Below, in pieces: positions 1-8,332 of a stretch of DNA of 25,460 nucleotides. The notes beneath the pieces are model-generated. The model was not told the DNA's origin. It ran no database searches and saw nothing but the letters and a program-made list of their open reading frames with translations. The translations under genes and the position numbers were made by a program. Each line of letters starts with the position of its first letter. Position 1 is the first letter of the stretch. Source of the DNA: a virus; the IMG/VR virus record IMGVR_UViG_3300031707_000158, positions 1-25,460 of that record; one strand, written 5' to 3'.

Positions 1-514
1 CTAATTGTACTCCGACAACATCATCGCCGCCATGAACATAATAAAGCATATCACCAAAGGAAAACCCGCTCGAAGAACCGCCCAATGTAGTAGCGTTGGT
101 AAGTTTCCAGTTGTCTTCATCGCTGTCATCCACGCCCATCGTGAACTTCGTTACGGGCGTCGCCCCGACGGCCCATTGGATGATGGGGTCGCGGGCCGTG
201 CCGCTCGCGTTGCTGAGCTTCAAGAAAGGCGCAACGGACGACGAACTCAAATAGAGCCCCGCGTGGTAGGGCGTTGCCGCGATCCTGACGTCCTGGTCGA
301 TATAGCTGTCCCCCGAGATGGTGAACGACCGCGTGGCCCCATCTATGAGGAAGTTGAGCGTCCGCCCCGCCGTGTCGTTCTCGTTCCAGTTGAACAGTAA
401 TGAGTGGCTGAGATTCGTGTCCCACAGCCGTACCTTCTGGACTGGTCCCTGGGCGAAAAGAAAAACAACCGCCATGAGCGCCGCGATCGCCGCGGCGATG
501 AATCGTTTTTTCAT
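1..514 (-). CDS. Fibre-like protein with N-terminal signal peptide (3' end outside window)
   Basis: This is an open reading frame of 171 codons that runs off the left edge. The start is ATG at 514, with AAGGAG six bases upstream. The first 22 or so residues look like a Sec signal peptide: a basic n-region (MKKR), a hydrophobic core rich in Ala, Val and Phe, and a possible cleavage after AQG. The rest is rich in Ser, Thr, Asn, Asp and Gly, with short beta-type repeats and segments such as DPIIQW and FTMGVDDSD, which resemble trimeric phage tail-fibre or head-fibre domains. It is the last gene of the tail cluster in the window, where fibre genes usually sit. A signal peptide is unusual on a virion fibre, so it could instead be a phage-encoded surface protein. 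The frame is well supported by its RBS, signal sequence and lack of stops; the function is inferred. Confidence 0.75.
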   Translation of the reverse strand, partial: MKKRFIAAAIAALMAVVFLFAQGPVQKVRLWDTNLSHSLLFNWNENDTAGRTLNFLIDGATRSFTISGDSYIDQDVRIAATPYHAGLYLSSSSVAPFLKLSNASGTARDPIIQWAVGATPVTKFTMGVDDSDEDNWKLTNATTLGGSSSGFSFGDMLYYVHGGDDVVGVQL

Positions 515-525
515 GGTCTACTCCT

Positions 526-768
526 TTATTTGGTTTTGGGCTCCTGGATCTGCGCGGGCGTCTTTGCGGGCGCGCTCGTCCCGGCCGTCTTCCCGTTGAG
601 ATATGAGACGATCTGCTGGATCGCCATCCCCTGGTCGTTCACTACCTTGATCAGCGCCGTCGTCTGCATCATCGCCTCGATCTTCGCGAATCGCACGAAG
701 CACGTCACCGCAAGGGCGATGACAAGGGCGAAGATGATCACGTCCTTCAAACTGATCTCTATTTTCAT
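526..768 (-). CDS. Small membrane-anchored coiled-coil-like protein (80 aa)
   Basis: The start chosen is ATG at 768, because GGAGG lies five bases upstream and the ATG overlaps the previous stop (ATGA). A longer reading from 810 has no such support. About seven residues precede one transmembrane helix (residues 8-25, DVIIFALVIALAVTCFV). An amphipathic, helix-forming stretch follows (residues 27-58), and then a disordered tail rich in Pro, Ala, Lys and Thr. The topology resembles small phage accessory membrane proteins such as inner-membrane spanins, but no specific family is recognised. It lies between a beta-rich tail protein and a signal-peptide fibre-like gene, so it may work with the latter at the cell envelope. 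Confidence 0.7.
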   Translation of the reverse strand: MKIEISLKDVIIFALVIALAVTCFVRFAKIEAMMQTTALIKVVNDQGMAIQQIVSYLNGKTAGTSAPAKTPAQIQEPKTK

Positions 769-1235
769 GATGTCCTCCATCCTGAACCTGTAAAGAATTC
801 TATGAGCCACTGCCCGGCTGCGATGACCTTGAGCCTCACGAGCGCGAAGGTCTCCTCGGCTAAGTCGTTATAGACCGTTCCACCGGCGCCGGAGTCGTTT
901 ATCGTATCCGTACCGACCGCCTGGATCGTGAGTTTCCCGGCGCCCTTCTTAACGAACTCAACCCATCGACCGATCTCTGAAACCGTCACGGACGGAAATG
1001 TGAAGGTCTTTGCCCCGGCCGCGTTCATGATCATTGTCTTCCCGAAATCCTCTTCACCGAGGACATAATCCTCGGTATAGTTTTCGACCACATCAATTTT
1101 ATCGTCATTGACTTCCTCGATGATGGTCGTCGGAATTGAAACCGTGGGCGCTTTCTGAATCGATTTGACGAGCCTCTGTAGTTTCCTGAGACGGCCCAGG
1201 ACCTGGTCATCGGAAGGAAACTTTTTTCCTATCAT
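765..1235 (-). CDS. Beta-rich tail-associated protein (156 aa)
   Basis: Residues 1-50 are helical and charged. Residues 60-150 show a pattern common in phage tail appendage domains: alternating beta strands with motifs such as KTFTFPSV, GKLTIQAVG and TINDSG, ending in a Trp-rich strand (QWLIEFF). I take it to be a structural tail or fibre-associated protein, possibly a carbohydrate-binding or fibre-base domain. The start ATG lies one base after the TAA of the 525-aa tail gene upstream and has no clear Shine-Dalgarno, so it is probably translated by coupling. Its stop overlaps the next start (ATGA). No family can be named with certainty. Confidence 0.75.
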   Translation of the reverse strand: MIGKKFPSDDQVLGRLRKLQRLVKSIQKAPTVSIPTTIIEEVNDDKIDVVENYTEDYVLGEEDFGKTMIMNAAGAKTFTFPSVTVSEIGRWVEFVKKGAGKLTIQAVGTDTINDSGAGGTVYNDLAEETFALVRLKVIAAGQWLIEFFTGSGWRTS

Positions 1236-1236
1236 T

Positions 1237-2814
1237 TTAATATGTCAGAGAGTCCAATAACGTGACGAGGTGGCTTGACCTGTCCTCGGGGTTCTTATGC
1301 ACCTCGAGGATCCGGAAGAGGACTCCATTGAGGGTGCCGCCTGAGTAATCCGCCCGAGGAAGCGTGAGTTTGACCTTCATCGTCGGGATCAGATCGAAGC
1401 CATAGCCCGCCAGAACGTCGAACTCTGCGATCCGCGTCGGGTATTGCAAATTCACCTTCCGAGTCGATCCGGGGTCCGTTCCGAGGTAATCTTTGGCCGC
1501 CTGGATGGCGTCCGCCGAGTCCTTGAGCTCCGTCTCGATCTCGATCGATTCCTGCCGATTATAGAGGTACTTCGCGACGTCGGATTTTTCCTCAGCTACG
1601 AGCCAGTCCCCGCTCGTCGGGTCCTCATAGTATTTGACCTTCGCCGCATGATAGACGTTCGACCATACCCGGCGCATGGTGAAATTCTTAATGTGCTGTT
1701 CTTTCAGATGAGGCGTTCCAGCTGGTTCTCCTGACGTGAGACACCTGACCGTGAAATCCCCGGCGAGTGAAGGCAGGAATTTGAAGAGATGGCCAGCTTC
1801 CAGGAGTTGCTTTGTTCGATCGAACTCGACCTCTTCTTCCATCGAAAGGGCGAGGTCTTGGGTCCGGGCCGATTTAAGCGTAGCCAAGTCAGCGGCGTTG
1901 ATCCCGGTCGCTGATCCGTTCAAGATATTGACGTAGATGTCCTTGAGGACGTCCGCGACGTTCTCCATCAGCGAAGTGTCCACGTTCTCAAGCCCCTGAA
2001 TGTCGCCGACGAGATTCGAGAGGTCTAATTGCTGAGGGAAAGAAATCGCATAAGCCCACCATGTCTCAATCCTATTGATCGCGGATGGTAGTGAGACAAC
2101 GCCTACTCGAATTTCGGCCGGATTATAGGCCGACAAGATCGTGACCTTTAAATTCGATACTGGTGGAGTTCCTCTTTTTGTCGACCATACAAAAACGCTT
2201 GTGACATAAAATCCTGTCGCGCCAGTTTTGAATGATTGAGCAATCCTAGTGGTCGCGGCCGTCTTCCTGAGATTCTGGCCCGCCCCCCTTACGCCGCCTG
2301 CGTCGATTTGGTTTATGATCGTCCCGCCGATCGTCGTCATTCCTCGAACCCGGAAAAGAAGGTCGTGCGCGACGGGGGTCCAAACTCCACCACCATCGAT
2401 CGTAAACAACTGACCGTCAGCATACCCGCTTCCGCCATTGAGTTTGAAAGAAATATAATTATTAGCATCGACCGGATAGGTTCCCTCTATCACAAAATAA
2501 TAGGTTGTATTTGGTTGCACATAAGGTGTTGAAGATAAAGTAAATTCCCCCTTTACCAGATCGATCGTATAATCCGCTCCCTCCACAAGAGTAACCCCGG
2601 CGTTCCGGATCGCGTCTATCGCGTGGAGACCACGCCTGGAGAATTTGAACTTAGTCGACGTAGTATCGATGCAGATCGGAGTCACGTTTTTCAGGATGCC
2701 ATACCGCTCGGGGATAGGCAGACCTTCCGCATCGTCTTGGAGGTTCGGATAGGACGTCTCGCCGGCCGGGGCGGACTTCCAGTACTTGAATCTCGGGATC
2801 ATGATTTTCAGCAT
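1237..2814 (-). CDS. Putative tail-tip/baseplate protein (525 aa)
   Basis: This is a long, well-formed ORF downstream of the tape measure and two other tail-tip proteins, which is the position of baseplate hub or tail-associated proteins in siphoviruses. The N-terminal half is beta-rich with many Thr, Gly and Tyr residues. Around residues 80-120 it contains a segment (YTIDLVKGEFTLSSTPY) like the assembly domains of appendage proteins. The C-terminal half (residues 330-525) is mixed alpha/beta and ends in FRILEVHKNPEDRSSHLVTLLDSL, a pattern reminiscent of hub proteins. No lysozyme or peptidase motif was seen. The start ATG lies a few bases after the previous stop. The role is inferred from position. 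Confidence 0.75.
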   Translation of the reverse strand: MLKIMIPRFKYWKSAPAGETSYPNLQDDAEGLPIPERYGILKNVTPICIDTTSTKFKFSRRGLHAIDAIRNAGVTLVEGADYTIDLVKGEFTLSSTPYVQPNTTYYFVIEGTYPVDANNYISFKLNGGSGYADGQLFTIDGGGVWTPVAHDLLFRVRGMTTIGGTIINQIDAGGVRGAGQNLRKTAATTRIAQSFKTGATGFYVTSVFVWSTKRGTPPVSNLKVTILSAYNPAEIRVGVVSLPSAINRIETWWAYAISFPQQLDLSNLVGDIQGLENVDTSLMENVADVLKDIYVNILNGSATGINAADLATLKSARTQDLALSMEEEVEFDRTKQLLEAGHLFKFLPSLAGDFTVRCLTSGEPAGTPHLKEQHIKNFTMRRVWSNVYHAAKVKYYEDPTSGDWLVAEEKSDVAKYLYNRQESIEIETELKDSADAIQAAKDYLGTDPGSTRKVNLQYPTRIAEFDVLAGYGFDLIPTMKVKLTLPRADYSGGTLNGVLFRILEVHKNPEDRSSHLVTLLDSLTY

Positions 2815-2818
2815 CGGC

Positions 2819-3496
2819 TTATATGACCCCCGTCATGAGGTCCTCGACGGTGATCTCGACCTCGTTCTCCGTCCACGTTATGTCGCCCGTCCAGCCGTCC
2901 CAGAAGACGGCGAAGTCCGCATCCGCCGCCCCGTTCTCGCCGATCCGGGCGGTGAGCCGCTTCCCCTCGTAGATGTAATCGGTGAGATCCGTGTCGAAGT
3001 ATCCCTCGCCGTTCATGAACTTCAGGCTGCCGAAGGTCTGCTTCGTCCCGCCCTCGTGGTAGCCCCCCGTCATGTAGGCGACGGGCGGGATCGAGTTCTT
3101 TCCGACAAGTGGAAGGTAGGGCCTGCCACCGAAGATGTAAGGCCGGGTCCCGAAGCGTCTCCAGAGGTAGGCCGCGATGATGAAAGTTCCACCGCCCGGG
3201 TCAACTCCGCCCGCGACGTGAATATAAAGGCATTGCGTCGCGGCGTCCCAGTACCAGGTCGAGGCCGTCGTTCGACAATTAGCCAGCGTATCCTCCGTGA
3301 ATATCGCCCCGTTAACTTTAACCTGGCTCGGCTTGCCCTCGTGCTCGCCAAATTTATCGGTATGAGTATGGAGAATCCACCAAGCACCCGTCGCTCCGTC
3401 TTGCATCCAGACGTGCGGAGTATCGATCCTGTGGGCGATTTCGATCTCGCAAAGGACGACGCTGTCCTGGTTCACCTCGCCGGGTGTGTAGGGCAT
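2819..3496 (-). CDS. Putative tail-tip protein (225 aa)
   Basis: The start chosen is ATG at 3496, because it shares a base with the previous stop (TGATG) and GGAGG lies seven bases upstream. A longer reading from 3532 has no such signal. The protein is rich in Trp, Tyr, His and Gly and looks entirely beta. The C-terminal segment (residues 195-222, with FAVFWDGWTGDITWTENEVEI) has the repeated strand pattern of proteins that form rings under the tail tube. By order it is the second of three proteins after the tape measure, so it probably belongs to the distal tail or hub complex. No family is recognised with confidence. Confidence 0.7.
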   Translation of the reverse strand: MPYTPGEVNQDSVVLCEIEIAHRIDTPHVWMQDGATGAWWILHTHTDKFGEHEGKPSQVKVNGAIFTEDTLANCRTTASTWYWDAATQCLYIHVAGGVDPGGGTFIIAAYLWRRFGTRPYIFGGRPYLPLVGKNSIPPVAYMTGGYHEGGTKQTFGSLKFMNGEGYFDTDLTDYIYEGKRLTARIGENGAADADFAVFWDGWTGDITWTENEVEITVEDLMTGVI

Positions 3497-4257
3497 CAGA
3501 GCTCCTCCCTGAATCTGAGGCTGGTCTCCCAAAGCGCGCCGCTGACGGTCATCGGGAAGGCAATGTATTCCAAGAAATGACCGTAGACCGTGCTGGCAAT
3601 TTCGTCACTCGTATCGAAGCATACCCACAGCGGTAACTTTTTACCGCATGTCGTATTTATAGCTGAGTAACCCGCGGCGTCAGACTGACCAATGATAGAG
3701 ATGGGCACGTCGTAAACCTCATAGAGCGGCCGCTCAGTCACGGACGCCTGGCCGCCCGAGCTATAACTAACTTCCGAATCGCTCTCGGGCCAATGGTTCG
3801 ATCCCCCGCGACACTCCCCCTCCGGCTCAAAGACGGGCCCAAGATAGATGCGTGAGGCGGAGAGATATCCGTCCGGATTCCCGGGATCAAACATGGATAA
3901 TATCCACGTTGTATATGGGACAGTCGGCGTTGCAAGGGCAATTTCAATCCTTTTTTCGGCGACTTCTTCAACCGTAGGATTTATCGTAAAAATATTATTG
4001 CCGTCTCCGGTTAATATGACAGTCGCTCCCGTCGTGAGATTCATGTTTTCAAGAACAAATCCCTGAATCGCACGAGGGACTGTAAAGACCGCCTGAATCC
4101 ATTCACCGCCTGAACCCGTCGCCGCGCTTCTCCAATCCACGGTCTTCCAGCGGTTCTGTAACTGTTCAACCGGATAATCGGCCGCCTCGGAACTCGCCGT
4201 CACGACCGCCGAATCGAACCAGTTCTGCCAGAAGAACCTCATCTTTTTGAAAATCAT
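3496..4257 (-). CDS. Putative distal tail protein (253 aa)
   Basis: The start is ATG at 4257, overlapping the tape-measure stop (ATGA); the longer reading from 4323 lies inside the tape-measure gene and is rejected. The N-terminal 130 residues have the character of a galactose-binding or discoidin-like beta sandwich: an aromatic start (RFFWQNWFD), then SSEAADYPVEQLQNRWKT and later WIQAVFTVPRAIQGFVLENMNL. The C-terminal part (residues 175-253) is beta-rich. Directly downstream of the tape measure is the usual place for the distal tail (Dit) protein, which forms the ring between tube and tip. Homology to Dit cannot be shown by eye, so the call rests mainly on position. Confidence 0.7.
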   Translation of the reverse strand: MIFKKMRFFWQNWFDSAVVTASSEAADYPVEQLQNRWKTVDWRSAATGSGGEWIQAVFTVPRAIQGFVLENMNLTTGATVILTGDGNNIFTINPTVEEVAEKRIEIALATPTVPYTTWILSMFDPGNPDGYLSASRIYLGPVFEPEGECRGGSNHWPESDSEVSYSSGGQASVTERPLYEVYDVPISIIGQSDAAGYSAINTTCGKKLPLWVCFDTSDEIASTVYGHFLEYIAFPMTVSGALWETSLRFREEL

Positions 4258-7200
4258 CCCACACCCCCGATGGTCCGCGGCGGTATCATATAGTTTGACC
4301 GCTTGTACTGCCCGTGAAGCCACTCGACCCGGCCGTTCGCGATCCGGAGCATCCGCTCATCGAGTTTCGTTCCATCCAGGTAGAATGGGATGGTCAGATT
4401 GATCGGGCCTTGTCCCCCGCCGCCTCCGGATTGCGGGATGCCTGCCAGTGGCCGTCCAGCCAGGTAGTCATCAAGATTTCCGATAATTTCGGGCTTGCGT
4501 TCAGCAACCATCGCCATTTGAGGGGCCCATGCAATTCCGCCCGAAGCGAAGCCTATTTCCCCGATTTTTTTATCTATGCTCTTGAGATATCCGACGACGT
4601 CTTTCAGGTAATGGCTGGAGGCAATGGTTTTTAAATAGCCACCGATTGTTCCCAGCCTATCCTTCACGCCTTTATCCAACTTCGTTGAAATGGCCCAAAG
4701 CGCCGTCTTGATATTGTCGTTGAGCGTATCAAATATCCTTGTGAGGAGGCTGATCTGGATATCTTGTCTTTCGACAACACGACCCATGCCGTCACCGGCG
4801 CCGGAACTACCGGAAGAGAAAATTCTTTTGAGCAAATTTAGGCCCGCCACGATGCCGAGTGCCAAGAGCGACGTGACGATGATCGCGGGCGCGGCTGCCG
4901 CAATGATCGTCGCTGCTGAAGCGATTCCGGTAGCCAATGCAACCATAGCACTAGCGATTGCCGTCGAGATTGAAATGATCGCCGCGCCGATCCCCGTCGC
5001 CAGACCGGAGATGAACCCGCCGATACCCGTTCCGATCCCAGAGATGAATTCCCCGATGGTCGTACCCAGGCCCTTGACATGCTCTCCCGTACCATCCAAC
5101 GCTCCGGCAACCGCATCCGTGCCCTTCCCGACGAGCTTCTCCGCCAATTTCTTGATGAGATCACCGATAGGTTTGAACATCGTGGTAAGGAAGATCGTCG
5201 TCATATTTTCGCAGGCCGTGGCGAAGATCCCTTTGACTTTGAACCAAAGACTATCTTGCCGCTTTAATTCATCATCGGCTTGCTTTTGCCGGGCCGTATC
5301 CTCGGCGATTCGGATGGCATTGAGGTCAGTCTCATGCTTCCATTGGAGGGCCAAGAGTTTTGCGGCCTGCGCTTCTTCCCTCTTGTACTTCGCATCTTCT
5401 CGCGCGCGTTCAAGCGCCACTTTCGCGTTTTCCCTGGCGATTTCGCGGGCTAGTTTAGCGGTCTCGTATTTCCTCTCCAGCGCATTAAGCGCCGCCTCTT
5501 TCTGGACCTCCGTCATCTTGCTGTTCTCTATGGCTTTCTTGTCGCGTTCGTACTTATCGGCGTATCGTTTATCTTCCTTGTCTTCCTGGCGGCTCCTCCG
5601 TCTGTCCGCATCTTCCTCAGCCCGCGAAATTTGCAATTCCTGCACATCGAAAGCCCTGCGGGACGCATCTGTAATTTTGTCGTAAGCCGAGTCTGCCGCC
5701 TTTACCATGTCGTCATAATAGGAGCTGTCGAATTTAGGGGTCTCGGGCATGGCCCCGAAGAAACCCTTGAAGTTGAAGAGTCCGGCAATCTCCGAGGCGA
5801 TATCCCGCATGGAGTCGGCGATGACGGTGGAACATTCCTGCCAAACGGATTTTGTTTTATCAGCCGCATCCTCACTTGCCGCAGGGATGTTTTGTAGATG
5901 CGCCGGGAGGTCCTTCATGGCCAGCTTTTCAAAATCGGCCTGCATCTGGTTCCGGAGGTCCTCGAACTCTTTAGACATGGCATCAGCAACCTCTTCGGCT
6001 GTTGCTGGCAGATTATCCATGCTCGACATGACCGTATCGAATGCTTTACCGAGGTCGATGACGGGACCTTTCAAGGCCGTCAGTCTGCCTTGAAGCGTGT
6101 TGATCTCTGTACAGATGCGTTGGATTTCATCGGCCGTTAATTTACCCCGGTAGGTGACCAATGCCTCATTCAGCTTTTTGATCTGTGCTTCGATATCCGA
6201 ACGGAACGTGATGCCGAGTTGTTCGGCGAGAGATCGGGTTTCAACCGTAACTCCGGTAATTTGTTCTTTGAGTTTTGCGATTTGATCTTCGAGCGCCTTC
6301 ACCGCTCCCGGCGTCGCTTCAGCCGAGTCCTTCAATAGCCGAAGCGCTTCTTCGGCCTTCTTCAATTCTTCCGTGAGTTCCGTTTTGGTCTTGACGCCAA
6401 GTTCCTTGAATAGCGCGGCTAGAGCCGAGAGGGCCGGGTTAAGACCGTCAATGGCACCCTTCTCTTCCAGGAGCACGTCTTTCATCCCGCGTCCGCCCTC
6501 TGTCGCATAAAGCCGAGCAAGGGCGTTGGCCTCAGATAAGACGATGTTAGAATCCTTCATTCCGAGGGCAACTTTGCGAATGCCGGAATTAACGCCCTCA
6601 AGAAAGGCCTCAAAGCCCGAGGACCCGGATTCCTTCATGGCGTCCCGCATATTGTTGAATTCAGACTTGAAGTCCGACATGGCCTTTATCGCGGTAATGA
6701 TTCCCACGGTGACGATGATGGCGATCGGGCCTGCGGCGATAGCCTTTAACGCCGTTAATCCCTTAATAAGCCCGGGGAGAGCATATAAGACTGGCCCGAT
6801 GGTCATCATCAGAGCGCCTAGGCCGAGCGCGACCTTGCTCAGCCCAGAGGCCAATTCGGGATGCTCTGCCGCCCATTCCCGGACCTTGATTACGATGCTA
6901 GTAATCTTTTCGACAAGTCCCTTCACCGCGGGCATGAGCGCCTGTCCGATCTGAATCCCGACACCCTGGAGTCCGCCCTTGAGATCCACGAGACTATCAT
7001 TAAAATCGGAACAAGCCTTTGCGGTCTCTACGGTTAAAACCTTTCCGAGACGCCCGGCTTCTTCGGCCTCACGCCTGAGCCCATCGGCACCCAGATTGAG
7101 CGTCGGGATAAGCGACATGCCGCCCTTGCCAAGAAGATCAACTGCGGCCGTCGTCTTAACCGCCCCATCCTCCATCCCCGAAAATCGTGTCGCAACGTCA

Positions 7201-7661
7201 AACAGGACATCCGTCGTAGACCGAAGGTTCCCGTTGGCATCCGTGACGGAAATTCCTAAACCCTTGAATAAGGCAATCGCTTCTTTATTTCCGGAGTTCG
7301 CATCGACCATCTTGCCGGATAGGAATTTCATCCCGACAGCTAAATCTTGAGCCGATGCCCCATTCTTTTTTAACGTACCGTCCAGCCCGGTTAGAAGTTC
7401 AACGCTGGCCCCGGTCCGTTGGTGCATCTCGTCCATCTCATCGCCATAGTCGGCCGTTTTCTTAATCATGGCCCCGAGCGATGCGACCACGAGCCCGCCG
7501 ACTACGGTGAGTGTTTTTCCGAGGCTCTTGAATTGCTGTTCGTGCCGCATGACCAGCCCGGACAGGCTCTGCTGGTCCTTCTTTACCGACTCGACAGACT
7601 TCTGCCAGCCCGCGATGTTTAACTCAAGGCGTCCTATTGCGGCGCCCGCATCGAAGCTCAA
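4254..7661 (-). CDS. Tail tape measure protein (1135 aa)
   Basis: This is the longest gene in the window. It sets tail length and is thought to help DNA cross the cell envelope. The start is TTG at 7661, two bases after the gpT stop, with GAGAGG five bases upstream. The N-terminus (residues 1-60) carries the typical helical MRHEQQFKSLGKTLTVVGG segment. Hydrophobic stretches lie at about 270-320 and about 863-943, the second a long Gly/Ala/Ile-rich membrane-like region. Between them, about 670-810 is a strongly charged coiled coil rich in Arg, Lys, Glu and Ala. The C-terminus is Gly-rich. At roughly 0.15 nm per residue the tail would be near 170 nm. Its length, composition and place after the gpG/gpT pair are diagnostic. 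Confidence 0.95.
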   Translation of the reverse strand: MSFDAGAAIGRLELNIAGWQKSVESVKKDQQSLSGLVMRHEQQFKSLGKTLTVVGGLVVASLGAMIKKTADYGDEMDEMHQRTGASVELLTGLDGTLKKNGASAQDLAVGMKFLSGKMVDANSGNKEAIALFKGLGISVTDANGNLRSTTDVLFDVATRFSGMEDGAVKTTAAVDLLGKGGMSLIPTLNLGADGLRREAEEAGRLGKVLTVETAKACSDFNDSLVDLKGGLQGVGIQIGQALMPAVKGLVEKITSIVIKVREWAAEHPELASGLSKVALGLGALMMTIGPVLYALPGLIKGLTALKAIAAGPIAIIVTVGIITAIKAMSDFKSEFNNMRDAMKESGSSGFEAFLEGVNSGIRKVALGMKDSNIVLSEANALARLYATEGGRGMKDVLLEEKGAIDGLNPALSALAALFKELGVKTKTELTEELKKAEEALRLLKDSAEATPGAVKALEDQIAKLKEQITGVTVETRSLAEQLGITFRSDIEAQIKKLNEALVTYRGKLTADEIQRICTEINTLQGRLTALKGPVIDLGKAFDTVMSSMDNLPATAEEVADAMSKEFEDLRNQMQADFEKLAMKDLPAHLQNIPAASEDAADKTKSVWQECSTVIADSMRDIASEIAGLFNFKGFFGAMPETPKFDSSYYDDMVKAADSAYDKITDASRRAFDVQELQISRAEEDADRRRSRQEDKEDKRYADKYERDKKAIENSKMTEVQKEAALNALERKYETAKLAREIARENAKVALERAREDAKYKREEAQAAKLLALQWKHETDLNAIRIAEDTARQKQADDELKRQDSLWFKVKGIFATACENMTTIFLTTMFKPIGDLIKKLAEKLVGKGTDAVAGALDGTGEHVKGLGTTIGEFISGIGTGIGGFISGLATGIGAAIISISTAIASAMVALATGIASAATIIAAAAPAIIVTSLLALGIVAGLNLLKRIFSSGSSGAGDGMGRVVERQDIQISLLTRIFDTLNDNIKTALWAISTKLDKGVKDRLGTIGGYLKTIASSHYLKDVVGYLKSIDKKIGEIGFASGGIAWAPQMAMVAERKPEIIGNLDDYLAGRPLAGIPQSGGGGGQGPINLTIPFYLDGTKLDERMLRIANGRVEWLHGQYKRSNYMIPPRTIGGVG

Positions 7662-7662
7662 G

Positions 7663-8327
7663 TCATCCTCTCCCTATTCGTTTTCCGCCCGTCATGTCAA
7701 GCCAACTCGTTATTTTCGGGGCCGCCGGCGCGTCCCCCCCCTCTGCTACGTCCAGGTTCCGCAGCGCGCTTTGATAAAAGGCCATTTCAGACCTCACGAC
7801 GTTCACCTCGGCCCAGGGCATCCGGGACATTCGGATTGCATCGATCTTCTCATTTAGCTCTTTCCTTTGGGCCGCCAAAAGCCAGAACTCGAAATCCCTG
7901 ACGTCTAGGTTCAGGAGATCCCTGAACGAGAAAAGCCCGGGGAAGGCCCCCGCTATTACTGCGAGACTCCGCCCTCGGGCATCGGCGCGTTTTTTTCGGA
8001 CGCCGCCTCCGCCGCTTCGGGTGATGCAGACTCCACCACCTTGCCAGCCCTATCGCTCTTCATGGCTGCCATCACATCTTCAAGCATTCGATTCAGAATC
8101 CGGACATCGGTTGTCTCGACATCCTTCGGTTCAAGCCCGAAAATAAGCGCAACCTGCTGAGTGACGGCGGTCATGTCATCCAACGTTCCGGCCTTTCTCT
8201 GTTCTTCAAGCTTCCCGACCTCTTTGGTCAGATAAGGCGAAAGCGGGACGGACTCGTAGGTCCGCCCGCCCTCAACCTCGATCGTCACCGGCTCGAAAAG
8301 ACTGGTCTCGATCTTAAATCGTGGCAT
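7663..8327 (-). CDS. Tail assembly chaperone gpGT-type fusion made by -1 frameshift (221 aa)
   Basis: Translation starts at 8327 and follows the gpG-like frame for 113 codons. It then slips back one base on A AAA AAC (7995-7989) and continues for 108 codons to the TGA at 7663. The frame after the slip is open without interruption and reads RADARGRSLAVIAGAFPG followed by LLNLDVRDFEFWLLAAQRKEL, which is typical of gpT-like C-terminal domains. The T frame has no convincing start of its own; the only start-like codon is a TTG at 7878 with no Shine-Dalgarno. As in phage lambda, both G and GT products are expected to bind the tape measure and recruit tube protein during tail assembly. The next gene start (TTG at 7661) follows immediately. 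Confidence 0.88.
7956..8327 (-). CDS. Tail assembly chaperone, gpG-like (123 aa)
   Basis: The start chosen is ATG at 8327 (MPRFKIETS), just after the tail-tube stop; the reading from 8360 would overlap the tube gene. The first 35 residues are beta (FEPVTIEVEGGRTYESVPL). Helices follow that include EVGKLEEQRK and VRILNRMLEDVMAAM, and the C-terminus is disordered and rich in Ala, Glu and Ser. Size, helical middle and position between tube and tape measure match the gpG family of tail chaperones. The unshifted product ends at the TAA at 7956-7958, eleven codons after the slippery site. Confidence 0.88.
   Translation of the reverse strand: MPRFKIETSLFEPVTIEVEGGRTYESVPLSPYLTKEVGKLEEQRKAGTLDDMTAVTQQVALIFGLEPKDVETTDVRILNRMLEDVMAAMKSDRAGKVVESASPEAAEAASEKNAPMPEGGVSQ
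7989..7995 (-). promoter_or_regulatory. Programmed -1 ribosomal frameshift site A AAA AAC
   Basis: On the minus strand the in-frame codons are GAA AAA AAC, which gives the canonical X XXY YYZ heptamer A AAA AAC in the correct register relative to the ATG at 8327. A shift of -1 joins the gpG frame to an open downstream frame that ends at 7663. GC-rich sequence follows (CGCC ... GGCG can pair across about ten bases) and may stimulate the shift, though I cannot fold it reliably. Confidence 0.88.
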
Positions 8328-8332
8328 GGCGA

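Noticed and set aside
2786-3580. 264-aa open frame on the plus strand
   Set aside because: It is antisense to two tail-tip genes that have coupled starts, and its Arg/Asp/Val-rich sequence looks like a shadow.
4690-5685. 331-aa open frame on the plus strand
   Set aside because: It is antisense to the tape-measure gene, has a Ser/Ala/Leu-rich composition typical of a mirrored coding frame, and lacks a ribosome site.
7663-7878. Independent 71-aa gene for the T frame
   Set aside because: Its only start-like codon is a TTG without a ribosome site, and the frame is open further upstream to the slippery site.
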